Source of the DNA: Sedimentisphaerales bacterium
GTDB lineage: Bacteria; Planctomycetota; Phycisphaerae; Sedimentisphaerales; Anaerohalosphaeraceae
Assembly: GCA_028282905.1 (NCBI GenBank)
Contig: JANQGW010000124.1
Span: 1 to 44,808 of the forward strand
DNA: 44,808 nucleotides
Direction: 5' to 3'
Part shown: positions 1 through 8,573 of the stretch, piece by piece
How positions within the stretch are numbered: position 1 is the stretch's first letter
How the letters are laid out: each line of letters begins with the position of its first letter
Position numbers and translations under genes: made by a program
Notes under the pieces: generated by a model
The model's input: the letters and a program-made list of their open reading frames with translations, nothing else
What the model was told of the DNA's origin: nothing
Database searches by the model: none

Positions 1-1
1 T

Positions 2-767
2 GAAGCGGCTGACATTGTCGAACGATGTGAGTACAACGCCTATGGCGAGGTAACGGTTTATACGGACATTTCAGACTGGCAAAGCGGTAGCCCGACAACG
101 CAAACTTGTTCGGCCAAGGCGAATCCCTACACATTCACCGGTCGAAGATCGGATGCGTTTGATAATGGTGATTTGAACATTATGTACTATCGAAATCGGT
201 GCTATTACCCCGGATTCGGAAGATTCATGCAAAACGATCTGTATGGAGTTAGTCCCGCTGGCAGAGAACAGAATCGATTTGGAGTTAATAAACAGTATAA
301 AGATGGCATGAGCTTATATGAATATGCTAAGTCACAATCGACTAATGCAATTGATCCTTATGGTTTATCTATAAAAAGTGAAGTAGATAGAATTATGGCA
401 ATTTTTAACCAGTCTGGCAGTAATACCCCGGCTTGTTCCAAAATGTTGGCAAAAACGCTAATTACAGCCGTATGGTGGGGAAGGGGGGGGGATCGATTCA
501 GATGATTATGCTCATTGCTATTTTTCTTGCCGTCTTGGACAAGAATGTGGTTTGGTTGGCAGTGCAATTATAGGAATTGTGAAAGAGGTTTTTGATTGGA
601 TTGGACCTGGCGGAACTGACCATAGAGAAGATTTTATAGCAGATGGCCATGGACTAAAGTGCTCCGCTGACTACACGTTAGAGTGTCCTGCGCGTCCTAA
701 GAATATATCATGTGATAGTTGTTGTTCAAAACATGGCTATGATCGAGGAGAACAATGGATATTTTAA
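2..767 (+). pseudogene. C-terminal end of an RHS/YD-repeat protein, frameshifted at a poly-G tract
   Basis: The reading frame is open from base 2 and its 5' part lies outside the window. It encodes the RHS-associated core: a PYTFTGRRSD stretch, then YYRNRCYYPGFGRFMQND and a conserved IDPYGL end, after which RHS proteins switch to a variable toxin-like tip. The frame stops at 503-505, soon after a run of nine G (483-491). Reading on in the +1 frame through the G run gives a coherent further domain to 767, with DSDDYAHCYFSCRLGQE near its start and a Cys-rich end (SCDSCCSKHGYD). Removing one G would join the two. This is seen directly. The tip resembles His/Cys-containing polymorphic tips, but I cannot name its activity. 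A sequencing error or phase variation at the G tract are alternatives to true decay. Confidence 0.75.
483..491. repeat. Homopolymeric G9 tract at the RHS frameshift
   Basis: Nine consecutive G lie exactly where the RHS core frame and the C-terminal tip frame part. Such tracts are prone to slippage in replication and to length errors in sequencing. Confidence 0.9.
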
Positions 768-805
768 TTGATAACGAAATGAATGAGGATTAAAAAGGAG
801 AATAA

Positions 806-1360
806 ATGATTAAAGTGAATATAAGCAACCGACTAAAATTACTGGCTTCAATAATTATAGTTATTGCAATATGGGTAGGATTCGTTCTTGGACAGGGTGG
901 AAAAAATGCGAATGTCTTTTCGCAAAGATTTTGTGATAAATCTTTTATGATTCTCTCAGTTATTTCCGTATCCATCATTATACTTGGCTTTTGTATTGAA
1001 TATCGTAAGTGGTTAATGTTAGCACTTGTCCTATTTCTTAATGGTGTATTAGTCGTTGGTTTATTTATGACAATTTCCATTTGGACAGTGATCATGGTTA
1101 ATAACCAAACAGACGAAGAGTTAACTGCCGTATCCATAGATTGTACTCGCGATATCATACGACTTGTAAAGCTGTCCCCAAAAACAAAGCGCAGCGTTGC
1201 TATTACTGAAAGTGAAAATCGAGAGTCCGTGAGCAATAACAGGTATGTTATTACTGTCTATGACAAACTGGGAGAGATATATTACCAAGAAATTGTTAGA
1301 AGTGGTGATGTTGAGCGTATATATACTATTGATGTTAAAGCAAACGAAGAAGAAAATTAG
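806..1360 (+). CDS. Small membrane protein of unknown function after the RHS tip
   Basis: A 184-residue protein starts at ATG 806 behind a good ribosome binding site (AAGGAG about 6 nt upstream). It has three hydrophobic segments, at about residues 10-30, 46-63 and 68-92, followed by a soluble C-terminal half of about 85 residues with no motif I recognise. It starts 38 nt after the RHS tip frame ends. In RHS loci that slot usually holds the immunity gene for the variable tip, so it is a candidate immunity protein by position only. It could equally be an unrelated membrane protein. Confidence 0.6.
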   Translation: MIKVNISNRLKLLASIIIVIAIWVGFVLGQGGKNANVFSQRFCDKSFMILSVISVSIIILGFCIEYRKWLMLALVLFLNGVLVVGLFMTISIWTVIMVNNQTDEELTAVSIDCTRDIIRLVKLSPKTKRSVAITESENRESVSNNRYVITVYDKLGEIYYQEIVRSGDVERIYTIDVKANEEEN

Positions 1361-1455
1361 GGAGTAAATAAATGTGTCAGGGGGGCTTTGGGGGGTGAAA
1401 TCTGCTTTTGGGTCATGTGCTATGACATGTTGTATTGTATAAATAAAAGGGATTG

Positions 1456-2433
1456 ATGATGAAGCGACAATTGTTTGCCGGACTTACATGTGTTTTAATC
1501 GTTTTTTTAGTGGGATGCCAGACGGATAATAAAAAGACCTATACTGGTAAATTGAATCCCCCTGAATCTGACAGGTCTATTCGCTATCAATACACCTCTT
1601 CCCGACAGATAACCGTGGGCTCGGAGGTCAAGGTTGAGAATAGCGAGTCTTCACAAACCATGACACAGGAGCTTGAGTTAATATTGAATTGTAAGCCTGT
1701 GACGTCAGAGGATGCTTTTGCGTATGATGTAACTATTGAATCTGCCAAGGTTAGCCAGAAGGATTTTCAGGGCGAGACAATCTTCAATCATGCCGTAGAA
1801 GAATTACAGGGTAAACCGTTTCAACTGACCTGCTCAAAAGATGGGGCGATTGTCGAAAATTCAGAGTTTGTCAAACTGCTCAAAGCCGCGGCAGACGAAG
1901 AGTCTTTCCATAGACACCGAAAAGCACTCCTGAAAGAACCGGACATGCTGCCAGATATGGTTGCCATGCAGTACAATCTATTTGCCTCAGCAGCTAAAAT
2001 CCGTCCCGAAAATGTTTTTTCAACAAATCAGAAATTCAGTTTTGTTGAGCCAACTCCCTGGCCGGTAACATTGTTCCCGATCCCTGACCATCAGGTTGAC
2101 TGTGCCGTTAAGGCATTCAAATCAGAGGACGGAATTAAAAAAGCCAAAATCACAGAATCATATGCGTTAGCTGAAAAATCTCAATTGAACATGCAAAGTA
2201 TTTATCCGGGTGTTTATAAGATGCCGGGTTTGTTGGGTTTTATGAGAAACTACAAATTTGATTCTATTTCCGGCTCCGGCGAGAAAATCTATAACATGAA
2301 ATCCGGTCAGATCGAAAAAAGCGTTCAAAACTATACCGTTAAAGGCACCGCTTCCTACGCCATGCCGATAAAAGATTCTCAGCCGCAAATTACGGTTAAC
2401 CAGACTATATCGTATGAAATAATATGTGATTAG
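1456..2433 (+). CDS. Predicted lipoprotein of unknown function
   Basis: A 325-residue protein has an N-terminal signal of the form MKRQLFAGLTCVLIVFLVGC, in which the final GC fits a lipobox cleaved before Cys, so it should be membrane-anchored on the outside of the inner membrane or in the outer membrane. The ATG codons at 1456 and 1459 are both usable. An AAGG just upstream suits either, and the TTG at 1453 is less likely. The mature part is beta-rich (QYTSSRQITVG, QELELILNC) and resembles uncharacterised planctomycete secreted proteins, but I do not recognise a named family. It stands alone between the RHS end and the QueC-like relic. Confidence 0.7.
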   Translation: MMKRQLFAGLTCVLIVFLVGCQTDNKKTYTGKLNPPESDRSIRYQYTSSRQITVGSEVKVENSESSQTMTQELELILNCKPVTSEDAFAYDVTIESAKVSQKDFQGETIFNHAVEELQGKPFQLTCSKDGAIVENSEFVKLLKAAADEESFHRHRKALLKEPDMLPDMVAMQYNLFASAAKIRPENVFSTNQKFSFVEPTPWPVTLFPIPDHQVDCAVKAFKSEDGIKKAKITESYALAEKSQLNMQSIYPGVYKMPGLLGFMRNYKFDSISGSGEKIYNMKSGQIEKSVQNYTVKGTASYAMPIKDSQPQITVNQTISYEIICD

Positions 2434-2480
2434 CAGAAAAGCATGGAACCAGTTTTGTTGCTGTTTATGGTCAGGCAAGT

Positions 2481-2490
2481 GGGGGGGGGG
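2481..2490. repeat. Homopolymeric G10 tract
   Basis: Ten consecutive G lie between the lipoprotein gene and the QueC-like relic, 22 nt before the relic's ATG. This is the second long G tract in the first 2.5 kb. It may be a slippage site or a sequencing-quality issue. Confidence 0.9.
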
Positions 2491-2511
2491 AAGTTTAGTA
2501 TCTGTAAATAA

Positions 2512-3067
2512 ATGGATAAGTATATGTTTAATGATCCTGTATGTGTTTTGTTGAGTGGCGGAATTGATTCGGCGGCCTGTCTCAATTTTTATATTGAAAG
2601 GGGGCAAGCATTCGGGCCGTTTTTATTCAATATGGGCAATTGTCATAACGATAGGAACATATGGCTTCTAATAAGATTGCTTCATATTATGATATTAAGC
2701 TTAATGTACTTGAATTTTCAGGATTGTCCAGTTCCCAAAAATGTGCCCGAAATGCTTTTCTGCTCATATCGACACTTATGGAGTTTTCGGAGAGCAGTGC
2801 AATAGCCTTGGGTATTCATGCAGGGACAGACTACAAAGATTATAGCCCACTTTTTATCCAAAAAAAGCAGCCTATTTTTGATATTTATAGTGGAGGTAAA
2901 GTTCAAGTTTCAGCACCATTTCTCAGTTGGTCAAAAGCGGAGATATGGAATTATTGTAAGATTAAAACACACATCTTGAATTAACTTACAGCTGTGAATA
3001 TGGCCAAGAACGGCCGTGTGGCCAATGTCTTTCTTGTAAAGGTCTGGAGATTTTACATGCTAGCTAG
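2512..3067 (+). pseudogene. Decayed QueC-like (7-cyano-7-deazaguanine synthase family) gene
   Basis: Three frames together give a QueC-type protein. Frame 1 from ATG 2512 has the PP-loop VLLSGGIDSAACL. The frame starting at 2631 gives YGQLS, then TAA at 2646 and TAG at 2652, then EHMASNKIASYYDIKLNVL and SWSKAEIW up to a stop at 2982. A third frame from 2981 gives the zinc-binding end CEYGQERPCGQCLSCKG and stops at 3065. The order and spacing match the QueC family (PP-loop ATP pyrophosphatase, C-terminal Cys cluster), so two frameshifts plus two nonsense codons have killed it. QueC-like proteins work in queuosine/7-deazaguanine synthesis and, as Cap9 or QatC relatives, in anti-phage systems. 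The TGT-like neighbour favours a linked pair. Which role it had is inference. Confidence 0.75.
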
Positions 3068-3520
3068 AGTAAGGGAACTAGAACATCCGAACAGTGAATT
3101 TTCAATCGATTTGCCTTTACTGGTGCCTTCTTTTGCAAGTAAAGGGTTTGGTAAAAAAAGGCATGAGTGGAAGGTTTGTTCTGAAATTACTTCAACGTAT
3201 GATATTTTTGGAGGAGAATATATAAAAAATTTTATGCTTGTTAGTGCCTATGATATTCACCATGGCAGCTCCAAAAAAAAGTTGAATACAGACGATGTTA
3301 TTCAAAACATAAAAAAAATCAGATGGTTTCATATTCTTGGTATTACGGAAAAAACTTGGCCCCAATATTTTGGATCGACTAATCAATATTGCTAAAATCA
3401 GAGCCGCAATGAACCGGGAAGGGGTCAATATACCAATTCATATATAATGGTGGATTGGACCGGAAAAAACAAATCCACAGCACTTTCATTTGACAACCTT
3501 CGGCAAACCCTTTACCATAT
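3057..3520 (+). pseudogene. Decayed TGT-like (tRNA-guanine transglycosylase-related) gene
   Basis: A frame from ATG 3057 runs to 3393 and contains LVPSFASKGFG and MLVSAYDIHHG. It then loses sense at a run of A and T bases near 3310-3330. Another frame picks up with LGPNILDRLINIAKIRAAMN and then IPIHI, ending at TAA 3445. A third continues YNGGLDRKKQIH. An 'IPIH(I/V)xGGLD' stretch is what TGT-like proteins show before their substrate-binding part, and QueC-like/TGT-like gene pairs occur in type IV CBASS (cap9-cap10) and deazaguanine DNA modification loci. The family call is inference from short motifs. The multiple frame breaks are seen directly. The stretch begins inside the end of the QueC-like relic. 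Confidence 0.45.
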
Positions 3521-3534
3521 AAGTATTCCTTCTA

Positions 3535-3604
3535 CCGCCTGTGGGGTGCCCAAAGGGAACTTCCCTGCTCCCTTTCCCTTCTTCTACCCACAGGCGGATT
3601 TTTT
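3535..3604 (+). terminator. Strong intrinsic terminator after the QueC/TGT relics
   Basis: CCGCCTGTGGG (3535-3545) pairs perfectly with CCCACAGGCGG (3587-3597) and is followed by ATTTTTTATT. The 41-nt loop holds a second small pairing, AGGGAA with TTCCCT. It ends the + strand relics just before the convergent CheW-domain gene. Confidence 0.75.
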
Positions 3605-3637
3605 ATTCAATTATTTACAAGCAATTTGCTAATCACA

Positions 3638-4135
3638 CTAAAGAAGACTGGCAAAAGAAATATTCGATGACCGTTCTATTGCTGCCAGGATTTCAGCAAC
3701 GTCAATAATTTTGATGGGTTGAGTTTTTTCTGAGAAGCGACTTGAAAGGAACATCTCATTTATCAGCGGTTGCCAGAGATTTGTTTTCTTGATGTCTGCA
3801 GCTCTTACATTTTGAATATCCACGTAGCCATCAATTAAAAGACCAACTCTTTTTCTTTCCTTACTCAAAAGAATCTCAATAACAATCACTATATCTGTTT
3901 GAAATTCAGGAGTTCCTTCCTGGCAATATACCAATCGAAGGTCTATTACAGGGATGGTTTTCTCGCCCCAATCTATCGTTCCAACTATGCTGGGCGTTGA
4001 GTTATCGGAAGATTTGAGATGGAACTGATCTCCGGCCTTAACCCCCTTAATCACACTGGTATCCAACGCATATAATTCACTTGTCAGTGAAAAAACATAG
4101 TATGTGCGGACATCTCCAAAAACGTTTTCGCCCAT
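3638..4135 (-). CDS. CheW-domain chemotaxis coupling-type protein
   Basis: A 165-residue CheW-like protein. A start at 4135 (MGENVFGDVRTYYVFSL) is preferred over the upstream in-frame ATG at 4162 because GGAGG sits 6 nt before it. CheW hallmarks are visible: the opening beta strand, a GTIDWGEKTIPVIDLR core (usual form RG.viPviDLr), and a late VGLLIDGYVDI strand. CheW proteins are cytoplasmic SH3-like couplers between receptors and CheA. No CheA, receptor or CheY gene is near, so this is an orphan copy that could serve a distant array or a CheV-like role. Codon use looks normal and the gene seems intact. Confidence 0.8.
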   Translation of the reverse strand: MGENVFGDVRTYYVFSLTSELYALDTSVIKGVKAGDQFHLKSSDNSTPSIVGTIDWGEKTIPVIDLRLVYCQEGTPEFQTDIVIVIEILLSKERKRVGLLIDGYVDIQNVRAADIKKTNLWQPLINEMFLSSRFSEKTQPIKIIDVAEILAAIERSSNISFASLL

Positions 4136-4628
4136 TTTGGACCTCCAAAATTGCATGCTCAATTTGGGTATACCAGTTTTTGTCTGAGCTGATTTCTAAA
4201 ACACAAGTCGCACCTATAAGTAAAGAGTGATTAAACAGCAGGGAAATTGATAAAAAAAGAAAAAATTGCCAGCCTAACTCCTCATGCCCCTATCTGAATT
4301 ACTCGAAACAGGTCCCTCTTTTGAACGGAATAATTGTAACAATATTGGGTTTCCAGGGTGTTAATCTCTTTATTAGGAAAGGAGAGAGCAGGATTTCACT
4401 CTCCCCTTCTTTCTAATGGCTCTTCTCGTAAAAGGTTACAGCCTCGCACCAACATCGCCTCAACCACATTCCGCCCCGTTGGCATCATCTATAGCCTCGG
4501 CAGTTTAAGAACGGACTAAGATGACCTTTTGGGTCACTTATTCAGAGCCACAAAACCTTAATCTCCTTAATGCCTTAAATAAAGTATACGTCAAAAAAGC
4601 TCCTAAGGTTTGAGCTTTTCCCTCAATA
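4136..4628. other. Intergenic stretch without a recognisable gene
   Basis: About 490 bases lie between the CheW-domain gene and the Rrf2 relic. I see no ORF with a ribosome binding site. A hairpin-like pair GGAGAG...CTCTCC is at about 4381-4406, without a clear U tract. The rest looks like eroded sequence. Confidence 0.4.
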
Positions 4629-4920
4629 TTAATACTGATAATAAAGTTTTTTCGAGTAGTACCATCTCCGGCTCAGTATGGGCATTGTTATAGGGAACTG
4701 CGGGATCCAGAAAATATCTTTGATAAGAATTTCTGAAGGTGACTTGGCTAAAATATACCCGCCTCGCGGGCCACGCATGCTGCGAATAAGGTCGGCCATT
4801 TTAAGCGTAGCAGTCAACTGATCAAGGTATTTGTTGGAAATATCCTTCTGCTTGGCAATGGCCTTTTGCGATAGCAAGAATTGCCTTGATTCCGTACCGT
4901 GTTCTTGGTGATAACTTCAT
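4629..4920 (-). pseudogene. Decayed Rrf2-family transcriptional regulator
   Basis: The true start is at ATG 4920, behind AAGGAGG. The first frame gives MKLSPRTRYGIKAILAIA, a typical Rrf2 N-terminus. A frame break near 4875 (with about 15-20 nt apparently missing) leads to LSQKAIAKQKDISNKYLDQL, then LIRSMRGPRGGYILAKSP, which is the Rrf2 winged-helix recognition part and the wing. After IKDIF the match fades and the frame ends at 4629, so the effector half with the Cys cluster is lost. Rrf2 proteins (IscR, CymR, NsrR types) regulate Fe-S, cysteine or NO responses. The gene cannot be functional as written. Confidence 0.75.
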
Positions 4921-4957
4921 TTTTGATTGCCTCCTTGGTTGTTATTATTTCCAACTT

Positions 4958-5248
4958 CTAATCGTGATGGTTTAGCTTCTGCCTCATCATTCGCCCCATC
5001 TTAAACTTCACACTACGCTTGGCCGGCACATGAATTTTTTCCAAGGTTCGGGGGTTTAGGGCATCCCTTTCAGATCGATTTATTACGTCAAATACACCGA
5101 AATCACGAAATTCCAAATGGTTCCCCTTGCTCAACTCCGTAATAATTTCATCCAGAAAAGCTTGAACAATCTTTTTCGCCGTTAAAGATCGAACCTGATG
5201 GGTTTTAGCGATTCTGTCAACGATTTCTTTCTTAGTTACATTTGCCAT
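4958..5248 (-). CDS. HU/IHF-family DNA-binding protein
   Basis: A 96-residue protein with the full HU fold: MANVTKKEIVDRIA at the start, the dimerisation helices, GVFDVINRSERDALNPRTLE as the DNA-binding arm region, and VKFKMGRMMRQKL at the end. The start at 5248 is chosen because AGGGA lies 7 nt upstream; the ATG two codons earlier is less well placed. The arm carries RNP-like NPRTLEKIHVPA in place of the usual NP.tg..i.i.a, which is within family variation. HU-like proteins bend DNA and compact the nucleoid or act as architectural cofactors for recombination. It is a monocistronic gene on the minus strand. Confidence 0.9.
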   Translation of the reverse strand: MANVTKKEIVDRIAKTHQVRSLTAKKIVQAFLDEIITELSKGNHLEFRDFGVFDVINRSERDALNPRTLEKIHVPAKRSVKFKMGRMMRQKLNHHD

Positions 5249-5458
5249 CGTCATTTCCCTAATTTAAAGTCATTAAAATTAAGGCTTATGAGTAATACTC
5301 TACTAAGAAACAACACTTTTGGCAAGGATATCAAAATTTTTTAAAAATTTCCATTTTTAGTGTTCAATTTCGAGCTTCTCGTACGCCTCTTTAATAATAG
5401 AGGGGTGGAGAAAGCCTTGTCAGGCGGCAAAATATGCCCAATAAGGCTTTTATGCTGT

Positions 5459-5548
5459 TTATGATGGCGAGGTCGGGTTGCCCTTGGTGACGATGTGTTG
5501 CAACTGAGAACGTTCTTCACTTGTCAATGCTCCAACATACTGTTTCAT
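5459..5548 (-). pseudogene. N-terminal remnant of an IS630-type transposase
   Basis: A 29-codon frame begins MKQYVGALTSEERSQLQHIV, matching the usual opening of IS630-family transposases (KKY.v.Lt.eER..L..lv..G), and has a good ribosome binding site (AAGGAGG). It stops after GNPTSPS, so the helix-turn-helix and DDE domains are missing. The other 5249-5765 sequence holds no gene I can identify. I cannot see terminal repeats. Confidence 0.55.
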
Positions 5549-5765
5549 AGTGATGGCCTCCTTGCCAAGATAATGCTGCTTTTAGCATTATCGGCAAAGA
5601 AACTGAAATCCATGCATATGTCAGTGTGGTCAGGGCTTATGAATGGGAAATGTTAGTTAATTTGATAAATCGCATTTTCTCTGTAACTTTTCGTACATTG
5701 AATTCACTATCCTCACAAGAAGATGGACTTTTATAAGAATGTTTTTGAAATGCTAGAAAGGAATA

Positions 5766-6725
5766 ATGATGAAGAATGTGTCTCTCCCAAAAGGTGTCTA
5801 TACGGCGTTATCTTTGCTGGTTATTTTTTCTGCGACCGGTATTGTGCAGGCAGCGCCGCGACATTCCCCGAAACCGATTCGCCCGGCTCATCATAAAGCC
5901 CCGGCGGCCAAACGTTTCCGGCATCTTCCTAGAGGTGCGCGGCGGTTTGTCGTGGGAGGCGTGGCGTACTGGGTTCACGCGGGGATTTACTATATGCTGG
6001 CGGGCGATGAGTATGTGGTCGTCACCGCACCAGTCATTAAAGTGCTGCCCCGAGATCATCGGATGGTGGTGCTGAACCGGAAGGTGTATTATGTTGCCGG
6101 TGATGTTTACTATAAGGCGGTTCCGAGCGGATATGTAGTTGTCGAACGGCCGGTGGAGGTTGTGACGGTCAAAGCTAAGCCGGCTACGACTGATATTACC
6201 ACACCCGCCAAATTAGTGTCGGCGCAATTAACATTACATGTGCCCAAGCAGGGCGGCAGCGGATTTAAGCCGGTGGTTTTGAAAAAGCTCAGCGGCGGCT
6301 ACTTAGGGCCACAGGGCGAATTTTATCCGGTGATGCCGACGATTGCCCAGTTGAGCCAGATTTACGGTGTGGACGAGTCACTGCGGCTGACGCGTACGAA
6401 TGTGTTGTTTATTCATGTGCCTGAGCAGGTCGGCGACAGTTTTGTTCCTGTTGAATTAAAACGCCATAATGGCGGCTATCTTGGTCCACAGGGTGAGTTT
6501 TACCCAATTATGCCGACGGTGGCCCATTTGACGGAAATGTACGGCGGGGCAAAGGAACTGCCGCAAAACAGTGGGGAAATATCGATCCAGGTCAGCAAAA
6601 AAGACGGCTTGGGCAAGGTCGAAGTCATTTTGAAAAGGCACGGTACCGGGTATCTCGGCCCGCAGGGTGAATTTTACCCGGAGTTGCCGGATGCAAGTCA
6701 CTTGGCTGAATTATATGGCAATTAA
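5766..6725 (+). CDS. Secreted protein with a DUF6515-like domain and three C-terminal repeats
   Basis: A 319-residue protein starts at ATG 5766 (a second ATG follows directly; AAAGGA lies upstream). Residues 1-30 are a Sec signal peptide ending at VQA/A. Residues about 31-50 are a His/Pro/Lys-rich linker. Residues 51-130 resemble DUF6515: two copies of a short G(V/D)(A/V)Y(W/Y) strand pattern (VGGVAYWVHAGIYYML and LNRKVYYVAGDVYYKAV), each ending in YVVV..PV. Then come three direct repeats of about 46 residues (155-201, 213-260, 272-318), each with GYLGPQGEFYP and a final (L)..(I/M/L)YG. The protein should be periplasmic or surface exposed. I know no function. It lies alone between relics, and its repeats are well kept, so it looks functional. 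Confidence 0.75.
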   Translation: MMKNVSLPKGVYTALSLLVIFSATGIVQAAPRHSPKPIRPAHHKAPAAKRFRHLPRGARRFVVGGVAYWVHAGIYYMLAGDEYVVVTAPVIKVLPRDHRMVVLNRKVYYVAGDVYYKAVPSGYVVVERPVEVVTVKAKPATTDITTPAKLVSAQLTLHVPKQGGSGFKPVVLKKLSGGYLGPQGEFYPVMPTIAQLSQIYGVDESLRLTRTNVLFIHVPEQVGDSFVPVELKRHNGGYLGPQGEFYPIMPTVAHLTEMYGGAKELPQNSGEISIQVSKKDGLGKVEVILKRHGTGYLGPQGEFYPELPDASHLAELYGN

Positions 6726-7074
6726 TACCAATTTCCTGTAATTCTCAAGAGGAAATAATCAATCAATTCGGGTACAGGTGCAACTTTCTTTATAGACAGT
6801 AGAAGTACTTTTCGCCCGAACTCTATGACGGGTAGTTTCCGAACCAATTAATGCGGGCCTTTTTAGGAAAAACAAAAATAACGATTCTTCTTTTAAAGAG
6901 GGTAGACGGCGGCTTATTGGCCTTCTCTGGCCTACCCTTAATTTTAATGTTATGGAAAATGTTAAGTTGCCACCTTCCGCTGTATACAACTTTCCTTCTT
7001 TGGAAGCACCACTTCACCCATGGAAGATGGTGAATGGGCAAATAGATATTTTGAGGGATGATATTGATGGACGA
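6726..7074. other. Intergenic stretch without a recognisable gene
   Basis: About 350 bases follow the repeat protein. The longest frames lack ribosome binding sites and family resemblance. The end of the stretch leads into the DUF262 remnant. Confidence 0.4.
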
Positions 7075-7149
7075 ATGGACGAACCCAAATCACTCGATAG
7101 CCTTTTTAAAGAAAAACTGTTCCGCGTGCCGGATTAACAGCGTGGTTAA
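7075..7149 (+). pseudogene. N-terminal remnant of a DUF262 (GmrSD-type) protein
   Basis: From ATG 7075 the frame reads MDEPKSLDSLFKEKLFRVPD, then TAA, QRG, TAA. DUF262/GmrS proteins carry the signature (I/V)P.YQRgY.W at this point, so both stops sit exactly where Tyr codons (TAT/TAC) are expected. The rest of the protein (normally over 500 residues) is absent. DUF262 proteins are parts of type IV restriction and other defence systems. The family call rests on about 25 residues. Confidence 0.5.
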
Positions 7150-7391
7150 CGGCTATCGCAAAATGATTGGCACAGGCTTCGAGGTTAGCGAAATATGATC
7201 GGAAGTAACTGCCATCGGCTCAAAACTGGAATCGTACGGTGGAACACTAATTACTTCCAGTGGGTCTTTGCTGGGGTGGTAAATATTACTTGACAACAAT
7301 TAATCTTCTGCCCACAGTTTTTTTCGATTGCCATAATATCATCCGACCCGTAAAATACGAAGAGTATGTCAATTTTAATTTTAGGTGTCTT

Positions 7392-8138
7392 ATGGACATG
7401 AGTAAAATCTTAACAGAAGAGGAATATACTAGGGAGCGATCACCTAAAGAACTTTTTGAGTGGGTCAAACAAAAAGAAAAAGAGGTGGAACCATGGTGTC
7501 ATAAACACTCAAAAAACGAAAATTTACGGGCGATTAAATACAGAAAAAATGGATTACTTGATTTGTTTTCGAATGAATGCAGGATACTGGCGTATTATGC
7601 GATAAAAAAATATGACAATAGAGCCGATGTCAAGGTTAAGCCATTATGTGATTTTGAACCTAAAGATGGAATCATTATTGACAATGGAAACGAAATTTTT
7701 GTTGAAATCACACATGCAATAAATGAAGAAAAAAAGCCTCTTCAAAAACGGCTTCTAATCTCAAATGGACATTCACCTTGGGAATACAATATTCTGGGCG
7801 ACAAAGGAAATGGAAGAAAGCAAAGCCGGTCTCCAGACGACATCATAACTGACAATCGACCAATAAAGTCAAATGAAATTATAGAAAATGTAAAAGGATT
7901 GATCAGAAAGGCTGCTAACAAAAAATGTGAAAAGTCTATGAAGCCCAAACTGCCTTATGGCCAAAAGAAGACCGTTCTCATTGTAGCATTTGATGATACT
8001 GGCATTGGCCCCCATTTTGATGAACACAAAAGATGGGACGCAATTGTAGATTTCAAAAAGAATGAAATAGATCGCATGCCACACAATTTCAGAAAAATAC
8101 AACTATTTGCTAAACTCAATGAAAAATTTATTGAATAG
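7392..8138 (+). CDS. Uncharacterised protein, possibly PD-(D/E)XK nuclease-like
   Basis: The open frame begins at 7260, but the first plausible start is ATG 7392 (or 7398), giving 248 residues. No strong ribosome binding site is visible for either. The sequence is Lys-rich and soluble. A central part reads LLDLFSNECRILAYYAIKKY, then DGIIIDNGNEIFVEITHA. A buried Asp followed about 10 residues later by E-x-T is reminiscent of a PD-(D/E)XK core (D...ExK), but the Lys is replaced by Thr, so this is a weak inference. It lies between a DUF262 relic and recombinase and SIR2 relics, which fits a defence island. Base composition is more AT-rich than the pilus operon. Confidence 0.55.
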   Translation: MDMSKILTEEEYTRERSPKELFEWVKQKEKEVEPWCHKHSKNENLRAIKYRKNGLLDLFSNECRILAYYAIKKYDNRADVKVKPLCDFEPKDGIIIDNGNEIFVEITHAINEEKKPLQKRLLISNGHSPWEYNILGDKGNGRKQSRSPDDIITDNRPIKSNEIIENVKGLIRKAANKKCEKSMKPKLPYGQKKTVLIVAFDDTGIGPHFDEHKRWDAIVDFKKNEIDRMPHNFRKIQLFAKLNEKFIE

Positions 8139-8573
8139 TCTGTGTAAATAGGCAAAAAAGTAAATTTATTTTTAAAAATATCTTCATGCAATTGCTTCTT
8201 AATAACTCAACTCTCATTAATTGGATGTTTGAGGATAATAGTGGGGCAATCATGCTTACATGTAGAGAAATCAACTAAAAGCATGTTATACAAATCCTCT
8301 TCACCGGAGCTCGCCATGCTTGATTAAAATCACCTGAGAATATATCGCGGTTATAATGTACATGCCTTCTGAATATGTAGATTTCATCATCAACCAGGAG
8401 AATACCGTCAAACAGGCCGACCAGCAATATATCAGAGCCAAGCGAGCATTTTCAGAAGCCACCGGTCAAGCCCACTAAGATGAAATTAATACAGCAACAT
8501 ATCATCCTTAAGGCTCCGAATGCTCCGGCGTTCAGGCTCCCCAAAAATAACCTATGTAAATTTTTTCAAAAAG
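8139..8573 (+). other. Gene-poor stretch with a possible TolC-like C-terminal remnant
   Basis: Only one item is suggestive. A 38-codon frame at 8362-8478 reads VKQADQQYIRAKRAFSEATG near its end, like the last helix of TolC-family outer-membrane efflux proteins (...Y..A...l..atG). It has no ribosome binding site and nothing of the family precedes it. The remainder shows no gene. Confidence 0.3.

Noticed and set aside
3447..3632. 61-codon ORF MVDWTGKNKSTAL...
   Set aside because: It runs through the terminator hairpin and overlaps the TGT-like relic; no ribosome binding site.
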